Shown: positions 15,135-23,763 of the stretch, piece after piece
Layout: each line of letters opens with the position of its first letter
How positions within the stretch are numbered: position 1 is the first letter of the stretch
NCBI RefSeq assembly: GCF_003721225.1
Contig: NZ_RIZI01000154.1
Location: 1-23,763, forward strand
Source: Acidithiobacillus sulfuriphilus
Lineage (GTDB): Bacteria > Pseudomonadota > Gammaproteobacteria > Acidithiobacillales > Acidithiobacillaceae
Length of the DNA: 23,763 bases
Reading direction: 5' to 3'
Translations under genes and position numbers: made by a program
The notes under the pieces: generated by a model
What the model was told of the DNA's origin: nothing
Databases searched by the model: none
Seen by the model: only the letters and a program-made list of their open reading frames with translations

Positions 15135-16336
15135 GTGCGATGCCCCTGCGCGCGTTCTTCGAGAATGGCCACCGCCGGCAGCGTCTTGCCTTCCAGAAAT
15201 TCCAGAAAGGCCCCGCCACCAGTGCTGATATATGAAACCTTGTCCTCGATATGGAACTTGTTGATGGCCGCGATGGTGTCGCCGCCGCCGGCGATGGAAA
15301 AGGCGTTGCTTTCGGCCACGGCCCTGGCGATGGTTTCGGTACCCTTGGCAAAGGCGTCGAACTCGAAGACACCCACCGGGCCATTCCACACGATGGTCCC
15401 GGCCTTGTGTAGGATCTCCGCCAGGGTCCTGGCCGTATCCGGACCGATATCCAGCACCATTTCATCCGCAGCGATGGCATCCACGCCGCACAGCCGCGGC
15501 TGCGCCGTCGCGGAAAACTCCTTGGCGACCACCACATCGGTGGGCAACGGCACATCGCCACCCTTGGCCCGTGCGGCAGCAATGATGGCCCGGGCCTCCG
15601 GTACCAGATCCGGCTCGCACAGGGACTTGCCCACAGGATGACCGGCGGCAAGAATGAAGGTATTGGCAATGCCGCCGCCCACCACCAACTGATCCACCTT
15701 ATCGGCCAGGGATTTCAGGATGGTGAGTTTGGTGGAGACCTTGGACCCGGCGACGATGGCCACCAGCGGCCGCCGCGGCTCCCGCAAGGCCTTGCCCAGG
15801 GCATCCAGCTCGTTGACCAGCAGCGGGCCCGCACAGGCGATGGGGGCGTATTTCGCCACCCCATGGGTGCTGGCCTGGGCGCGGTGCGCAGTACCAAAGG
15901 CATCCATCACGAAGATGTCGCAGAGGGCCGCCATGCGCCGGGCCAGATCCTCATCGTCCTTACCCTCACCGGCATTGAAGCGCACGTTCTCCAGGACGGC
16001 CACGCTGCCGTTGAGCAGACTCGCCAACTGCGCCTTGCCCGCACCCAGCCAGTCGCGGATCAATGCCACGGGCCGTCCGAGCAAATCCTGCAGATGCGCG
16101 GCGATGGGGGCCAGGCTGGCCTTTTCGTCAAACTCGCCTTCCTTGGGCCTGCCCAGGTGGGACATGATCATCACCCGTGCCCCCGCCTCGGCGGCGGCAC
16201 GGATGGTGGGCAGGCTGGCACGAATGCGCGTATCGTCGGCAATGTGCCCGGCCTCATCCAGCGGTACGTTCAGATCCTCGCGGATCAGGACCCGCTTACC
16301 CTGCAAGGGCAAGTCGGTCATCCGTATGACATTCAT
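15131..16336 (-). CDS. pgk: Phosphoglycerate kinase (CbbK)
   Basis: A 401-residue two-domain kinase that, in the Calvin direction, phosphorylates 3-phosphoglycerate with [14 protein letters not shown] (15-25), SHLGRPK (59-65), ENVRFNAGE near 115-123, the AGSKVSTK nucleotide-domain motif and the C-terminal SIAGGGDT motif are present, and the length is typical. ATG 16336 follows AAGGGGA by 7 nt. It lies 12 bp after gap and shares 4 nt with pyk. Confidence 0.96.
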   Translation of the reverse strand: MNVIRMTDLPLQGKRVLIREDLNVPLDEAGHIADDTRIRASLPTIRAAAEAGARVMIMSHLGRPKEGEFDEKASLAPIAAHLQDLLGRPVALIRDWLGAGKAQLASLLNGSVAVLENVRFNAGEGKDDEDLARRMAALCDIFVMDAFGTAHRAQASTHGVAKYAPIACAGPLLVNELDALGKALREPRRPLVAIVAGSKVSTKLTILKSLADKVDQLVVGGGIANTFILAAGHPVGKSLCEPDLVPEARAIIAAARAKGGDVPLPTDVVVAKEFSATAQPRLCGVDAIAADEMVLDIGPDTARTLAEILHKAGTIVWNGPVGVFEFDAFAKGTETIARAVAESNAFSIAGGGDTIAAINKFHIEDKVSYISTGGGAFLEFLEGKTLPAVAILEERAQGHRT

Positions 16337-16348
16337 TCTGTTATCCCC

Positions 16349-17365
16349 TTAACGCGGCAGGCCCATCATCGCCAGCGCGGTATCAACCATGCGATTGGAG
16401 AAGCCCCACTCGTTGTCATACCACGAACAGACTTTCACCAGCTTGCCCTTGACCTTGGTCAAGGATGCCTCATAGGTGGAGGAGTGGGGATCGTGGTTGA
16501 AGTCGATGGAGACCAACGGTTTGTCGTTATAGGCAAATACCCCCTTGAGAGGGCCTTCGCAGGCCGCCTTCATGGCCGCATGCAACTCCGCCACGGAGAC
16601 TTCCTTGCTCACCAGACAGGTCAGATCGACGATGGACACGTTGTGGGTGGGCACACGAATGGCAAAGCCATCCAGCTTGCCTTCCAGCTCCGGCAACACC
16701 AAGCCGATGGCCTTGGCCGCACCGGTGCTGGTGGGGATCATGCTCATCCCGGCAGCGCGGGCGCGGCGCAGATCGCTGTGGTAGACGTCGATGATGCGCT
16801 GGTCATTGGTCATGGAGTGGATGGTATTCATCGTCCCTCCCTCAATGCCCGCAAAGTCATTCAGGGTCTTGGCCAGGGGGGCCAGGCAATTGGTGGTGCA
16901 GGAACCGTTGGAGACGATGCTATGCTTGGCGGGATCCAGGAGCTGATGGTTCACGCCATAGACCACCGTCATGTCCACGGCATCCTTGGCCGGCGCCGAA
17001 ATCAGGACTTTTTTGGCGCCCCCCTGCAGGTGCAGGGCCGCCTTTTCCCGCGTCGTGAAAAAGCCGGTGCATTCCAGGACTACGTCGACACCCAGATCTC
17101 CCCAAGGCAACTTGGCAGGATCCCGCTCGGCCAGCACCTTGATGCGATCCTCGTTCACCAGCATGGCGTCGCCATCCACGGAAACCCGTGCGTTGAAGCG
17201 ACCATGGACGGAGTCATACTGCGTCAAATGGGCGTTGGTTTCCGGACTGCCCAGATCGTTCACCGCCACGATCTGTACCTGCTGGGTACGCCCGCTTTCA
17301 TACACGGCCCGCAGGATGTTGCGGCCAATTCGGCCGTAGCCATTGATGCCAATGCGCAAAGTCAT
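16349..17365 (-). CDS. gap: Glyceraldehyde-3-phosphate dehydrogenase (CbbG)
   Basis: A 338-residue dehydrogenase interconverting 1,3-bisphosphoglycerate and glyceraldehyde-3-phosphate. The Rossmann motif [10 protein letters not shown] (6-15), catalytic SCTTNC (155-160, C156) and H183 are intact. Asp at 37 (AVNDL) usually favours NAD(H) over NADP(H), worth noting in a Calvin-cycle setting where chloroplast enzymes use NADPH. GAGGAG lies about 9 nt before ATG 17365. Intergenic spaces of 48 bp to tkt and 12 bp to pgk suggest one transcript. Confidence 0.96.
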   Translation of the reverse strand: MTLRIGINGYGRIGRNILRAVYESGRTQQVQIVAVNDLGSPETNAHLTQYDSVHGRFNARVSVDGDAMLVNEDRIKVLAERDPAKLPWGDLGVDVVLECTGFFTTREKAALHLQGGAKKVLISAPAKDAVDMTVVYGVNHQLLDPAKHSIVSNGSCTTNCLAPLAKTLNDFAGIEGGTMNTIHSMTNDQRIIDVYHSDLRRARAAGMSMIPTSTGAAKAIGLVLPELEGKLDGFAIRVPTHNVSIVDLTCLVSKEVSVAELHAAMKAACEGPLKGVFAYNDKPLVSIDFNHDPHSSTYEASLTKVKGKLVKVCSWYDNEWGFSNRMVDTALAMMGLPR

Positions 17366-17413
17366 AATGATGCTCTCCTCAAATGTTGATGAAAATAGTT
17401 TCGCTCGGTATGG

Positions 17414-19411
17414 TCACAGGGCCTGGAAACGGGCGACGGCGTTGTCCACCGTAAAGCCGAATTTCTCGAAGAGCACCGGGGCCGGCGCAGAGGCGCCAAA
17501 GCGGTCAATCCCGAGCACATCGCCCTGCAATCCCACATATTTGTACCAAAGCGCCGTGCTACCGGCCTCCATCGCCAGACGGCGGGTAAGGGCCGGCGGC
17601 AAGACCGCGTCGCGATAGGCCTGATCCTGGGCGGCAAAAATCTCCACGCAGGGCATCGATACCACTCGCACGTGCCGCCCGGCCTCCGCCAGCTTGGCCT
17701 GGGTATTGAGGGCCAGTTCGACCTCGGAACCGGTCGCCAGGAGAATGCCTTCGGGCTTGCCGTTGGCCGCCTCTTTCAGGACATAACCGCCCCGCCATGC
17801 ATTGGCCACCGTCTCATCCGTATGGGGCAGGGTGGGCAAGTTTTGCCGGCTCAGGGCGAGCAGTGCCGGGGCCGCCGTATTCTTGATGGATGCCCCCCAG
17901 GCAATGGCGGTCTCCACCGCATCGGCGGGGCGCCAGACCAGCAGATTGGGGATCAGGCGCAGGCTGTTGACCTGCTCGATGGGCTGATGGGTGGGACCAT
18001 CCTCACCCAAGCCGATGGAATCATGGGTCATCACATAGATGACGCGAATACCCATCAAGGCCGAAAGACGGATGCCGTTACGGGCATAGTCCGAGAAGAT
18101 CAGGAAGGTGCCGCCGAAAGGCAGAAAGCCGCCATGCAAAGTGACGCCGTTCATAATGGCCGACATGGCAAATTCCCGCACGCCGTAATGGATGTAGTCG
18201 CCCATCAGGCGGTGCTTGCCGATGTCGATGGCTTCTTTCCAGCGGGTATTGTTGGAAGGCGTCAGATCCGCCGAGGCACCCAAAAACTCTGGTACGGCCG
18301 CGGCCAGGGCCTGGATGCTTCTGCCCGAGGCCACGCGCGTGGCAATCTTGGGCGCTTCCGTGCGGAAATCGGCGATCAGCTTGTCCAAGGCGCCGTCAAA
18401 TCCCGCTGTCACCTCACCACGCAAGCGCCGCTCGAACTCCGCTGCTTCGTCAGGATAGATCTCCTGATATTTGGCGAAACGCTCCTTCCAGTCCGCCTCC
18501 GCCGCCTCGCCTTTGGCGCGGGCGTCATAGGCGCGATAGACGGCCTCGGGGATCTGGAAGGGCTGATCCGGCCAACCCAGATTTTCGCGGGTCAGGCAGA
18601 TTTCTTCAGCACCCAGCGGGGCGCCGTGGCAGTCGTGGCTCCCGGCCTTATTGGGGGAACCATGGCCAATGACGGTCTTGCAGCAGATCAGGGTGGGCTT
18701 GACCGTCTGGCTGCGGGCCTGATGGATGGCCTTCTTGATGGCGTCGGGGTCATGGCCGTCCACATTGCGGATCACGTTCCAACCATAGGCCTCGAAACGG
18801 CCGGGGGTATCATCGGTAAACCAGTCGGTCACATGGCCATCGATGGAGATGCCGTTATCATCATAAAAACAGACCAGCTTGTGCAGCCCCCAAGTACCCG
18901 CCAGGGAGCAGGCCTCATGGGAAACGCCCTCCATCAGGCAGCCATCGCCCAGAAAGACATAGGTGTAATGGTCCACGATGTGGTGGTCGGGCCGGTTGAA
19001 CTGGGCCGCCAGCATTTCCTCCGCCAGGGCCATGCCCACACCATTGGCGAGCCCCTGACCCAGCGGTCCGGTGGTCGTCTCCACCCCCGGCGTGTCGCGA
19101 TACTCGGGATGGCCCGGCGTCTTGCTGTGCCATTGCCGAAATTGCTCCAGATCGTCCATGGACAGGTCATAGCCGGCCAGGTGCAGCAAGGCATACTGCA
19201 GCATCGAACCGTGGCCGTTGGAAAGGATAAATCGGTCGCGGTTGGCCCATTGCGGATTGGCGGGATTGTGCACCAAATAATCGTTCCACAGCACTTCGGC
19301 AATATCCGCCATACCCATGGGCATGCCGGGATGGCCGGATTTGGCCTTCTCCACGGCATCCATGGTCAATACGCGAATTGCGTTCGCTAGATCGGTGCGG
19401 CTGACACTCAT
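17414..19411 (-). CDS. tkt: Transketolase (CbbT)
   Basis: A 665-residue thiamine diphosphate enzyme moving two-carbon units in the regeneration of ribulose-5-P; it also makes the erythrose-4-P needed for aromatic synthesis. GHPGMPMG (26-33), the TPP/Mg motif GDGCLMEG (155-162), the [10 protein letters not shown] loop and the [13 protein letters not shown] region are visible. I start it at ATG 19411 because GGAAGGAGA lies 5-6 nt upstream; the longer frame adds only 15 unconserved residues. A 12-bp palindrome CGCTTGCAAGCG (19427-19438) sits just above the ribosome site in the 57-bp gap from fbp; its meaning is unknown. Confidence 0.96.
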   Translation of the reverse strand: MSVSRTDLANAIRVLTMDAVEKAKSGHPGMPMGMADIAEVLWNDYLVHNPANPQWANRDRFILSNGHGSMLQYALLHLAGYDLSMDDLEQFRQWHSKTPGHPEYRDTPGVETTTGPLGQGLANGVGMALAEEMLAAQFNRPDHHIVDHYTYVFLGDGCLMEGVSHEACSLAGTWGLHKLVCFYDDNGISIDGHVTDWFTDDTPGRFEAYGWNVIRNVDGHDPDAIKKAIHQARSQTVKPTLICCKTVIGHGSPNKAGSHDCHGAPLGAEEICLTRENLGWPDQPFQIPEAVYRAYDARAKGEAAEADWKERFAKYQEIYPDEAAEFERRLRGEVTAGFDGALDKLIADFRTEAPKIATRVASGRSIQALAAAVPEFLGASADLTPSNNTRWKEAIDIGKHRLMGDYIHYGVREFAMSAIMNGVTLHGGFLPFGGTFLIFSDYARNGIRLSALMGIRVIYVMTHDSIGLGEDGPTHQPIEQVNSLRLIPNLLVWRPADAVETAIAWGASIKNTAAPALLALSRQNLPTLPHTDETVANAWRGGYVLKEAANGKPEGILLATGSEVELALNTQAKLAEAGRHVRVVSMPCVEIFAAQDQAYRDAVLPPALTRRLAMEAGSTALWYKYVGLQGDVLGIDRFGASAPAPVLFEKFGFTVDNAVARFQAL

Positions 19412-19468
19412 AACATCTCCTTCCATCGCTTGCAAGCGGCCACTGGGGCGAGCCATAGGGTTTAAAAT

Positions 19469-20413
19469 TCAGCTAACTCTTTGATGGGTCTGCACGCGGC
19501 GCAGAATGCCATCATGACCGGAGATGACGAGGCTCTCGCTCTCCACAAAATAATGGGACCGCGACACGCCTTCCAGGATATCTCCCGAAGTCAGGCCCGT
19601 GGCCACGAAAAGTACATCATCGCTGGACACCAGATCGTCGCGACCGAGCCACTGGCCGGCCTGCAAGCCCGCCGCACGCAATGCCTCCGCCTCGCCCGGC
19701 TTTTGCGGCGCGAGGGCGGCAAACATGTCGGCGCCCATGGCGCGCGCCGCGCAAGCGGTGATGACGCCTTCGGGAGTGCCGCCCACGCCCATCATGGCAT
19801 CCACCTTCACTCCCAGGGCCGCCATGATGCCACCGCTGACATCGCCGTCCGTCTGCAAGCGCACGGTGGCTCCCGCCGCCTGAATCTCCCGAATCATCGC
19901 CTCATGGCGTGGCTTCTTGAGCACGAAAATGCGCAGGTCCCGCACCTCCTTGCCCAGGGCGCTGGCGAGACTCGCGAGTTTATCCCGCAGCGGCGCTGCC
20001 GGGTCGATCTTTCCCCGCGCCGGCGCCGGCACCACAATCTTATCCATGTAAAACGCCGGCCCCGGCCGGAACATGCTGCCCTTGGGGGCCGCCGCCAGGA
20101 CACAAATGGAACCCGCCATGCCACTGGCCAGGAAGCTCGTGCCTTCGACGGGATCCACGGCAATGTCCACTTCCGGCCCTTCGCCGGAACCCACATGCTC
20201 GCCATTGTAGAGCATGGGTGCTTCGTCCTTTTCGCCCTCGCCGATCACGACGGTACCCCGCATGGGCACCTGCGCCAAGGCGGCGCGCATCGCATCCACC
20301 GCCGCCCCATCACCCAGCTCCTTTTCTCCGCGGCCAATCCAGCCGCTGGCGGCACGGGCGGCAGATTCGGTGACCGGGAGCAACGATAGAGCAAGATTGC
20401 GGATGGTAGCCAT
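19469..20413 (-). CDS. glpX: Class II fructose-1,6-bisphosphatase, GlpX type (CbbF)
   Basis: A 314-residue Li+-sensitive-fold phosphatase releasing phosphate from fructose-1,6-bisphosphate. GEGEKDEAPML (58-68), DPVEGT (87-92) and TDGDVSGG are the class II metal-site motifs. No separate sedoheptulose bisphosphatase is seen, so this enzyme may act on both bisphosphates, as the cyanobacterial class II enzyme does; that is inference. ATG 20413 has GAGGA upstream. The 81-bp gap to the preceding gene is AT-rich and may hold a minor promoter, but I could not define one. As first CBB gene proper, it heads the cycle block. Confidence 0.95.
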   Translation of the reverse strand: MATIRNLALSLLPVTESAARAASGWIGRGEKELGDGAAVDAMRAALAQVPMRGTVVIGEGEKDEAPMLYNGEHVGSGEGPEVDIAVDPVEGTSFLASGMAGSICVLAAAPKGSMFRPGPAFYMDKIVVPAPARGKIDPAAPLRDKLASLASALGKEVRDLRIFVLKKPRHEAMIREIQAAGATVRLQTDGDVSGGIMAALGVKVDAMMGVGGTPEGVITACAARAMGADMFAALAPQKPGEAEALRAAGLQAGQWLGRDDLVSSDDVLFVATGLTSGDILEGVSRSHYFVESESLVISGHDGILRRVQTHQRVS

Positions 20414-20494
20414 GAAATAGGGTCCTCAGCGGAAATCGGTGGATGAAGTGAAAAAATTCGTTTTAGCATAAAACAAAGGCGCTCTTTTGGGAAC

Positions 20495-21277
20495 TCAACG
20501 CCGCCCATCCAGCCAGGCGCGCCAAGCCCGGTGCAGATCCGGATCCAGGGTGGCCAGCACCGACTGGGGCTTCAGGCTGCCCACACCCAGGGCCCGCCCC
20601 GCCAGATCGGTCACCGCGCCGCCCGCCTCGCGCAGGACCAGTTCGCCGGCGGCCATGTCCCAAAGCTGCTGCGCCCCATGCAAATAAAAGTGGTAACGAC
20701 CCGCCGCCAGCCAGCACCACTCCAGCACCGATGCACCGAAATTGCGCTGGCTATGAAAGGGCCGCTCTTCGATCATGCGCAGGGCCAGATCCAGGGGAAG
20801 GCGCTTATAATCGACAACGCCCACGCAATCACCCAACGGCGGCGCCACGCGGGGAGCCAGCGCCACCCCCTCTACCACCGCCCCACGGCCTTGTTCTGCG
20901 CAAAACAGCTCTCCGCGCACCGGATCATAGACCCAAGCGAGCACCGCCTGTCCGCCGCTGAGCAATGCCAGGGAAATGCCGAAAACCGGCACTCCCGCAG
21001 CAAAATTGCTCGTCCCGTCCAAGGGATCCAGACACCACAGGACCTTCGCTTCCGCCAACAGACTCGCCTGCTCCGCTCCGGACATCTCCTCTCCCAACAA
21101 GGGAATCTCCGGGTAGCGCGCAGCGAGCATTTCGCGCAAAAAATTCTGACTATCGATGTCGGCACTGGTGACGATGCTGCCATCGGGCTTGCGGCTGGAT
21201 CTCACCTCCTGAAAACGGGGCAAAATAAAACGATCTGCGCAGGTACGCAGCAAATTGCCAACCCATACCTTATCCAT
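20495..21277 (-). CDS. Inositol monophosphatase family protein (SuhB/CysQ-like)
   Basis: A 260-residue Mg-dependent phosphatase. The metal-site motifs are LLGEEMSG (E63), CLDPLDGTSN (D84, D87) and WDMAAGELVLREAGG (D207). This superfamily includes inositol monophosphatase, 3'(2'),5'-bisphosphate nucleotidase and some fructose bisphosphatases, and the sequence alone does not choose among them. Its position directly before class II FBPase makes sugar-phosphate turnover plausible. I prefer ATG 21277 because it overlaps the previous stop as ATGGATAA, the same 8-nt arrangement seen at rpe/gph and trpD/trpC; GTG 21292 is the alternative. Confidence 0.88.
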   Translation of the reverse strand: MDKVWVGNLLRTCADRFILPRFQEVRSSRKPDGSIVTSADIDSQNFLREMLAARYPEIPLLGEEMSGAEQASLLAEAKVLWCLDPLDGTSNFAAGVPVFGISLALLSGGQAVLAWVYDPVRGELFCAEQGRGAVVEGVALAPRVAPPLGDCVGVVDYKRLPLDLALRMIEERPFHSQRNFGASVLEWCWLAAGRYHFYLHGAQQLWDMAAGELVLREAGGAVTDLAGRALGVGSLKPQSVLATLDPDLHRAWRAWLDGRR

Positions 21278-21704
21278 CGTTTTTTTCGTCACGGCTCCGC
21301 CCGTCCAAAGCGATCACCTGCGCCGACGGCCGCCGCTTTTCCCCCTGCTTCTTGAGGGCCACCGTCAGTGCCTGGTTGAACTCCATGGGCAAACGCCGCA
21401 AAATCACCTCGCTATCCGGATTAAACAAATCCATCTGGCAGGGAACGGCATCTTGCAGATCCTGGCGAAGCTGGGGAGCAAAATGGTGCCAGACGGTGAC
21501 AGCGACCTTCCCGCCGATAAAATCACAGAATACCCACTCCCTTAACGACAAAATGGCCATTACGGACACGTAACGCAAGGGTACATAGACGGGCCCGGCG
21601 TCACGGTGCAACAAGATACTGGCCTGATTATAAATCCAGGCGGGAACCATCCCTGCGCGTCGCTCCCACAAGGGCGGCCTGCGGCAGTCAATGTCGTCAT
21701 GCAT
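21270..21704 (-). CDS. Hypothetical protein heading the CBB-trp run
   Basis: A 144-residue protein that I do not recognise. The N-terminal half is hydrophobic/aromatic (PAWIYNQASILLHRDAG, then PLRYVSVMAILSLREWVF), the middle reads GGKVAVTVWHHFAP, and the C-terminal third is charged with KKQGEKRRPS. No signal peptide or clear membrane helix is present. ATG 21704 is preceded by GGAGGGG at about 8 nt. It overlaps the IMPase gene by 8 nt and so is almost certainly the first gene of this transcription unit, divergent from rsmE. As first gene it may have a role in expression or metabolism of the block, but nothing in the sequence proves it. Confidence 0.75.
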   Translation of the reverse strand: MHDDIDCRRPPLWERRAGMVPAWIYNQASILLHRDAGPVYVPLRYVSVMAILSLREWVFCDFIGGKVAVTVWHHFAPQLRQDLQDAVPCQMDLFNPDSEVILRRLPMEFNQALTVALKKQGEKRRPSAQVIALDGRSRDEKNDG

Positions 21705-21814
21705 GGGCAGCACCCCTCCCCCATCCCGCAAGGGATCCCTCCCGTTCGGCAGCAAGGAGGTTTTTGCGCCGCCCATGATATAATGTCGATAATTGTATTG
21801 GAATTCCCATCGCC
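21705..21814. promoter_or_regulatory. Divergent control region of the CBB-trp run and rsmE
   Basis: This 110-bp gap must hold the main minus-strand promoter. A TACAAT (minus, 21797-21792) is a fair -10, but the -35 positions are poor, as expected of promoters needing an activator such as CbbR. No cbbR gene or clear long LysR palindrome is seen here. A direct repeat ATAAT-gtcg-ATAAT lies at 21780-21793, and AGGGATCCCT (21730-21739) is palindromic. CbbR control is inference from the gene content. Confidence 0.35.
21776..21784 (+). promoter_or_regulatory. Extended -10 promoter of rsmE
   Basis: TGATATAAT contains a perfect TATAAT (21779-21784) with the upstream TG of an extended -10. No good -35 lies 16-18 bp upstream, which extended -10 promoters can tolerate. 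The hexamer ends 30 nt before the rsmE ATG. Confidence 0.5.
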
Positions 21815-22540
21815 ATGCCCCGCATCCACCTGTATACGTCGCTGCAGCTACCCGAATCGGGTCCGGTACTCCTTGACCAGGCGCCGAGCCATCATCTTTT
21901 GCGCGTACTGCGCGCCCGCAGCGGGCAACACTTCACCCTCTTCAACGGCGACGGCTGCGATTATCACGCCGAGCTTGGGGGGAGCGATAAGGGCCGCGCG
22001 CTGGTCACCATCCGCGGCCATGCCCCACGCCCTACGGCGTCCCCACTCGCCATCACCTTGCTGCTGGCCCTGACCCGCGGCGAACGGCTGGAATGGGCGT
22101 TGCAAAAAGCCGTGGAACTGGGAGTACAGCGTATTCAGCCGGTACAATGCCAGCACAGCGTCGCCGTTATTGCCGAGGAACGCAAGGCGCGACGCACGGA
22201 GCGCTGGCAAGAAATCATCATCGCCGCCTGTGAGCAAAGCAGCAGCACCACACTGCCCGAACTCTGCACGCCGCTCCCGTTGCTGCAAGCCCTCCCCGGG
22301 GTGCAGGGAGACGGCCTGGTGCTGGAAGCGCAGGCCACGGATCGCCTCCAAAACATTCCGGCCCCCGGCCGCACATTGACCATCCTGAGCGGCCCCGAAG
22401 GCGGCTTACACCCGGATGAAATATCCGCCGCCCGGGAGGCCGGCTTCCGCCCCATCCGCATGGGTCCGCGCATCCTCCGCGCCGAAACCGCTGCCATTGC
22501 CGCCGTTGCCGGCGCACAGAGTTTGTGGGGCGATCTCTAG
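21815..22540 (+). CDS. rsmE: 16S rRNA (uracil1498-N3)-methyltransferase
   Basis: A 241-residue SPOUT-class methyltransferase modifying U1498 of 16S rRNA. The N-terminal PUA-like domain (about 1-70) precedes the knotted SAM-binding domain with KAVELGV (98-104), ACEQSSST (138-145), SGPEGGL (192-198) and ILRAETA (220-226), all characteristic. Length is normal. It lies divergent from the CBB-trp run and 88 bp before ispH on the same strand. Confidence 0.95.
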   Translation: MPRIHLYTSLQLPESGPVLLDQAPSHHLLRVLRARSGQHFTLFNGDGCDYHAELGGSDKGRALVTIRGHAPRPTASPLAITLLLALTRGERLEWALQKAVELGVQRIQPVQCQHSVAVIAEERKARRTERWQEIIIAACEQSSSTTLPELCTPLPLLQALPGVQGDGLVLEAQATDRLQNIPAPGRTLTILSGPEGGLHPDEISAAREAGFRPIRMGPRILRAETAAIAAVAGAQSLWGDL

Positions 22541-22587
22541 GTGGGCGACTAACGGGGCCCGGCCAGCGTTGACACCGGCTCGCCCAC
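22541..22587. repeat. Structured spacer between rsmE and ispH, 8-bp arms
   Basis: GTGGGCGA (22541-22548) begins directly after the rsmE stop and pairs perfectly with TCGCCCAC (22580-22587). The 31-nt interval is GC-rich, and two CCGG blocks within it can pair to extend the fold. No T-tract follows, so it is not a standard terminator. A TTGACA (22569-22574) inside it could be a -35 for ispH, but the matching -10 (GACCAT after 17 bp) is poor. Confidence 0.45.
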
Positions 22588-22628
22588 AAGCGACCATCAC
22601 GGTCATTCCTTCATCAGCGAGATACTCC

Positions 22629-23585
22629 ATGGAAATACTCCTCGCCAACCCCCGCGGCTTTTGTGCGGGTGTGAACCGGGCCATTCAGATTGTCGAGCGT
22701 GCCCTCGATCTCTTTGGCGCGCCCATCTACGTGCGGCATGAGGTCGTCCATAATCGCCACGTCGTCGAGGGCCTGCGTGAACGCGGAGCCATATTCGTCG
22801 AAGGTCTCCGCGAAGTACCCGACAATGCCACCGTGATTTTCAGTGCCCACGGCGTTCCGGTGGCGGTACGGCAGCAGGCGGCGGCGCGCGGCCTCAACGT
22901 CTTTGACGCCACCTGCCCCCTGGTGACCAAGGTGCACATGGAAGTCAAGAAATACAGTCGCGAAGGGATGGAAATGATCCTTATCGGCCATGCCGGACAC
23001 CCGGAGGTGGAGGGCACCATGGGCCAGGTCGAAGCCGGGATGATGTATCTGGTTTCCAATGTCAGCGACGTCTCCACGCTGCATCCGAGGAATCCTGACA
23101 AGCTCGCCTATATCACCCAAACCACCTTGAGCATGGATGATACGGCGGAAGTGATTCAGGCCCTGCGGCAACGCTTTCCCCACATTGAAGGCCCCAAGAA
23201 AGATGATATCTGCTATGCCACCCAGAATCGTCAGGACGCCGTGAAGGCCCTTGCCCCGCAGGTCGACATCATGCTGGTCGTGGGAGCACCGAACAGCTCC
23301 AATTCCAGCCGCCTGGCGGAACTGGGCACGCGACTGGGCACCCCCACCTATCTCATCGAGGACGCGGAGCAACTTCAGCGCGACTGGTTCTCCTCCGTGC
23401 AGCAGATCGGCATCAGCGCCGGCGCCTCGGCGCCGGAGAGCTTGGTTCAGGGCATCATCAACACCCTGATCGGATGGGGTGCGAAAATGCCCGAAGAAAC
23501 AGCCGGTGTGGAAGAAAAGGTCACTTTCAGCTTACCCCTCGCCCTCGTGCAGGCCCAAAGCCGGCGGAGCCGGGAAAAGGCCTGA
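22629..23585 (+). CDS. ispH: 4-hydroxy-3-methylbut-2-enyl diphosphate reductase
   Basis: A 318-residue [4Fe-4S] enzyme, the last step of the MEP isoprenoid pathway, giving IPP and DMAPP. Cluster cysteines C12 (RGFCAGV), C96 (DATCPLV) and C195 ([10 protein letters not shown]) are present, along with substrate histidines H41 (EVVHN), H74 (SAHGV) and H124, the acid E126 (HPEVEG) and the NSSNSSRL motif. I use ATG 22629 because homology starts there ([10 protein letters not shown]); the open frame extends upstream through the spacer and rsmE. Its ribosome site is weak (GAGA). The isoprenoids made here would also feed the ubiquinone tail used by Coq7. Confidence 0.97.
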   Translation: MEILLANPRGFCAGVNRAIQIVERALDLFGAPIYVRHEVVHNRHVVEGLRERGAIFVEGLREVPDNATVIFSAHGVPVAVRQQAAARGLNVFDATCPLVTKVHMEVKKYSREGMEMILIGHAGHPEVEGTMGQVEAGMMYLVSNVSDVSTLHPRNPDKLAYITQTTLSMDDTAEVIQALRQRFPHIEGPKKDDICYATQNRQDAVKALAPQVDIMLVVGAPNSSNSSRLAELGTRLGTPTYLIEDAEQLQRDWFSSVQQIGISAGASAPESLVQGIINTLIGWGAKMPEETAGVEEKVTFSLPLALVQAQSRRSREKA

Positions 23586-23634
23586 TCTTCGGCCCTCTCG
23601 CGGACACCGCCTCACGAAATATGCTCCACAACCC

Positions 23635-23658
23635 GTAGGAGCGGCCCATGGCCGCGAC
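23635..23658. repeat. REP-like element with GTAG head and 6-bp hairpin
   Basis: GTAG (23635-23638) followed by GA and a perfect hairpin GCGGCC-CAT-GGCCGC (23641-23655), then GAC. A GTAG/GGAG tetranucleotide 5' of a short GC-rich hairpin is the hallmark of REP sequences mobilised by REP-associated tyrosine transposases. It lies 50 bp after ispH, the usual extragenic location. Only one copy is seen in this window, and no transposase. Confidence 0.5.
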
Positions 23659-23763
23659 CTGCAGCATCCTCATGCGCCCCCGGTGTCAGGGTAGTTGTCG
23701 CCTCTCTGAAATGGAGTCAGGCGTAGGGTGGGGGCGGAAAGTGGATTATCGAGATGAAACATT

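Noticed and set aside
15638..19390. Plus-strand frames of 583 and 572 codons (15638-17389 and 17672-19390)
   Set aside because: Antisense shadows of pgk/gap and transketolase; His/Gly/Gln-rich translations of the kind such shadows give.
1..23763. CRISPR arrays, rRNA genes, transposase genes
   Set aside because: No spaced direct-repeat series, rRNA sequence or transposase-like frame was seen on either strand.

Overview
The window looks like chromosomal DNA of an obligate chemolithoautotrophic gammaproteobacterium or acidithiobacillium. Acidithiobacillus is the best fit, because Calvin-Benson-Bassham (CBB) genes run directly into tryptophan genes. As I recall, the cbb3 operon of A. ferrooxidans has this layout. 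The genus is an inference from gene order and protein character; no search was run.

Left end (1-2454): the end of an integrated element. It holds one unrecognised gene (362-1000, +), a tyrosine recombinase (1307-2359, -), a previously unlisted 48-residue ORF coupled to the recombinase stop codon (1164-1310, -) and a terminator-like hairpin. The recombinase lies just 3' of a tRNA-Met(CAT) gene (2455-2531, -), the usual arrangement for a tRNA-integrated island. A strong -35, three GGTACA repeats and a 9-bp inverted repeat sit between tRNA and recombinase.

Core section 1 (2587-6586): a minus-strand overlapping operon encodes a (2Fe-2S) ferredoxin-like protein, an alpha/beta hydrolase and a NodI/NodJ-type ABC-2 exporter. 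Divergent from it is coq7 (ubiquinone synthesis). A YhfA-type OsmC gene and an Rrf2/IscR-type iron-sulfur regulator form a minus-strand pair with their own good sigma70-like promoter.

Core section 2 (7114-21704, all minus): one long run of tightly packed genes. In transcription order they are a hypothetical gene, an inositol-monophosphatase-family gene, class II fructose-bisphosphatase, transketolase, GAPDH, PGK, pyruvate kinase, class II aldolase, ribulose-phosphate epimerase, phosphoglycolate phosphatase, trpE, trpG, trpD and trpC. Many junctions overlap by 1-17 nt. Two stem-loops, one strongly terminator-like, sit around fba and could tune how much transcription reaches the epimerase, phosphatase and trp genes. 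The carbon logic is coherent: CBB regeneration makes triose phosphate, PGK/pyk lead toward pyruvate, Gph handles the photorespiratory by-product 2-phosphoglycolate, and erythrose-4-P/PEP supply aromatic synthesis. Rubisco, phosphoribulokinase, trpF, trpB and trpA are not in the window.

Right end (21815-23763, plus): rsmE with an extended -10 promoter, then ispH, then a REP-like GTAG-plus-hairpin element.

No CRISPR array, rRNA, transposase gene or clear phage structural gene is visible. The most unusual parts are the integrase/tRNA control region with its coupled micro-ORF, and the internal hairpins of the CBB-trp run.
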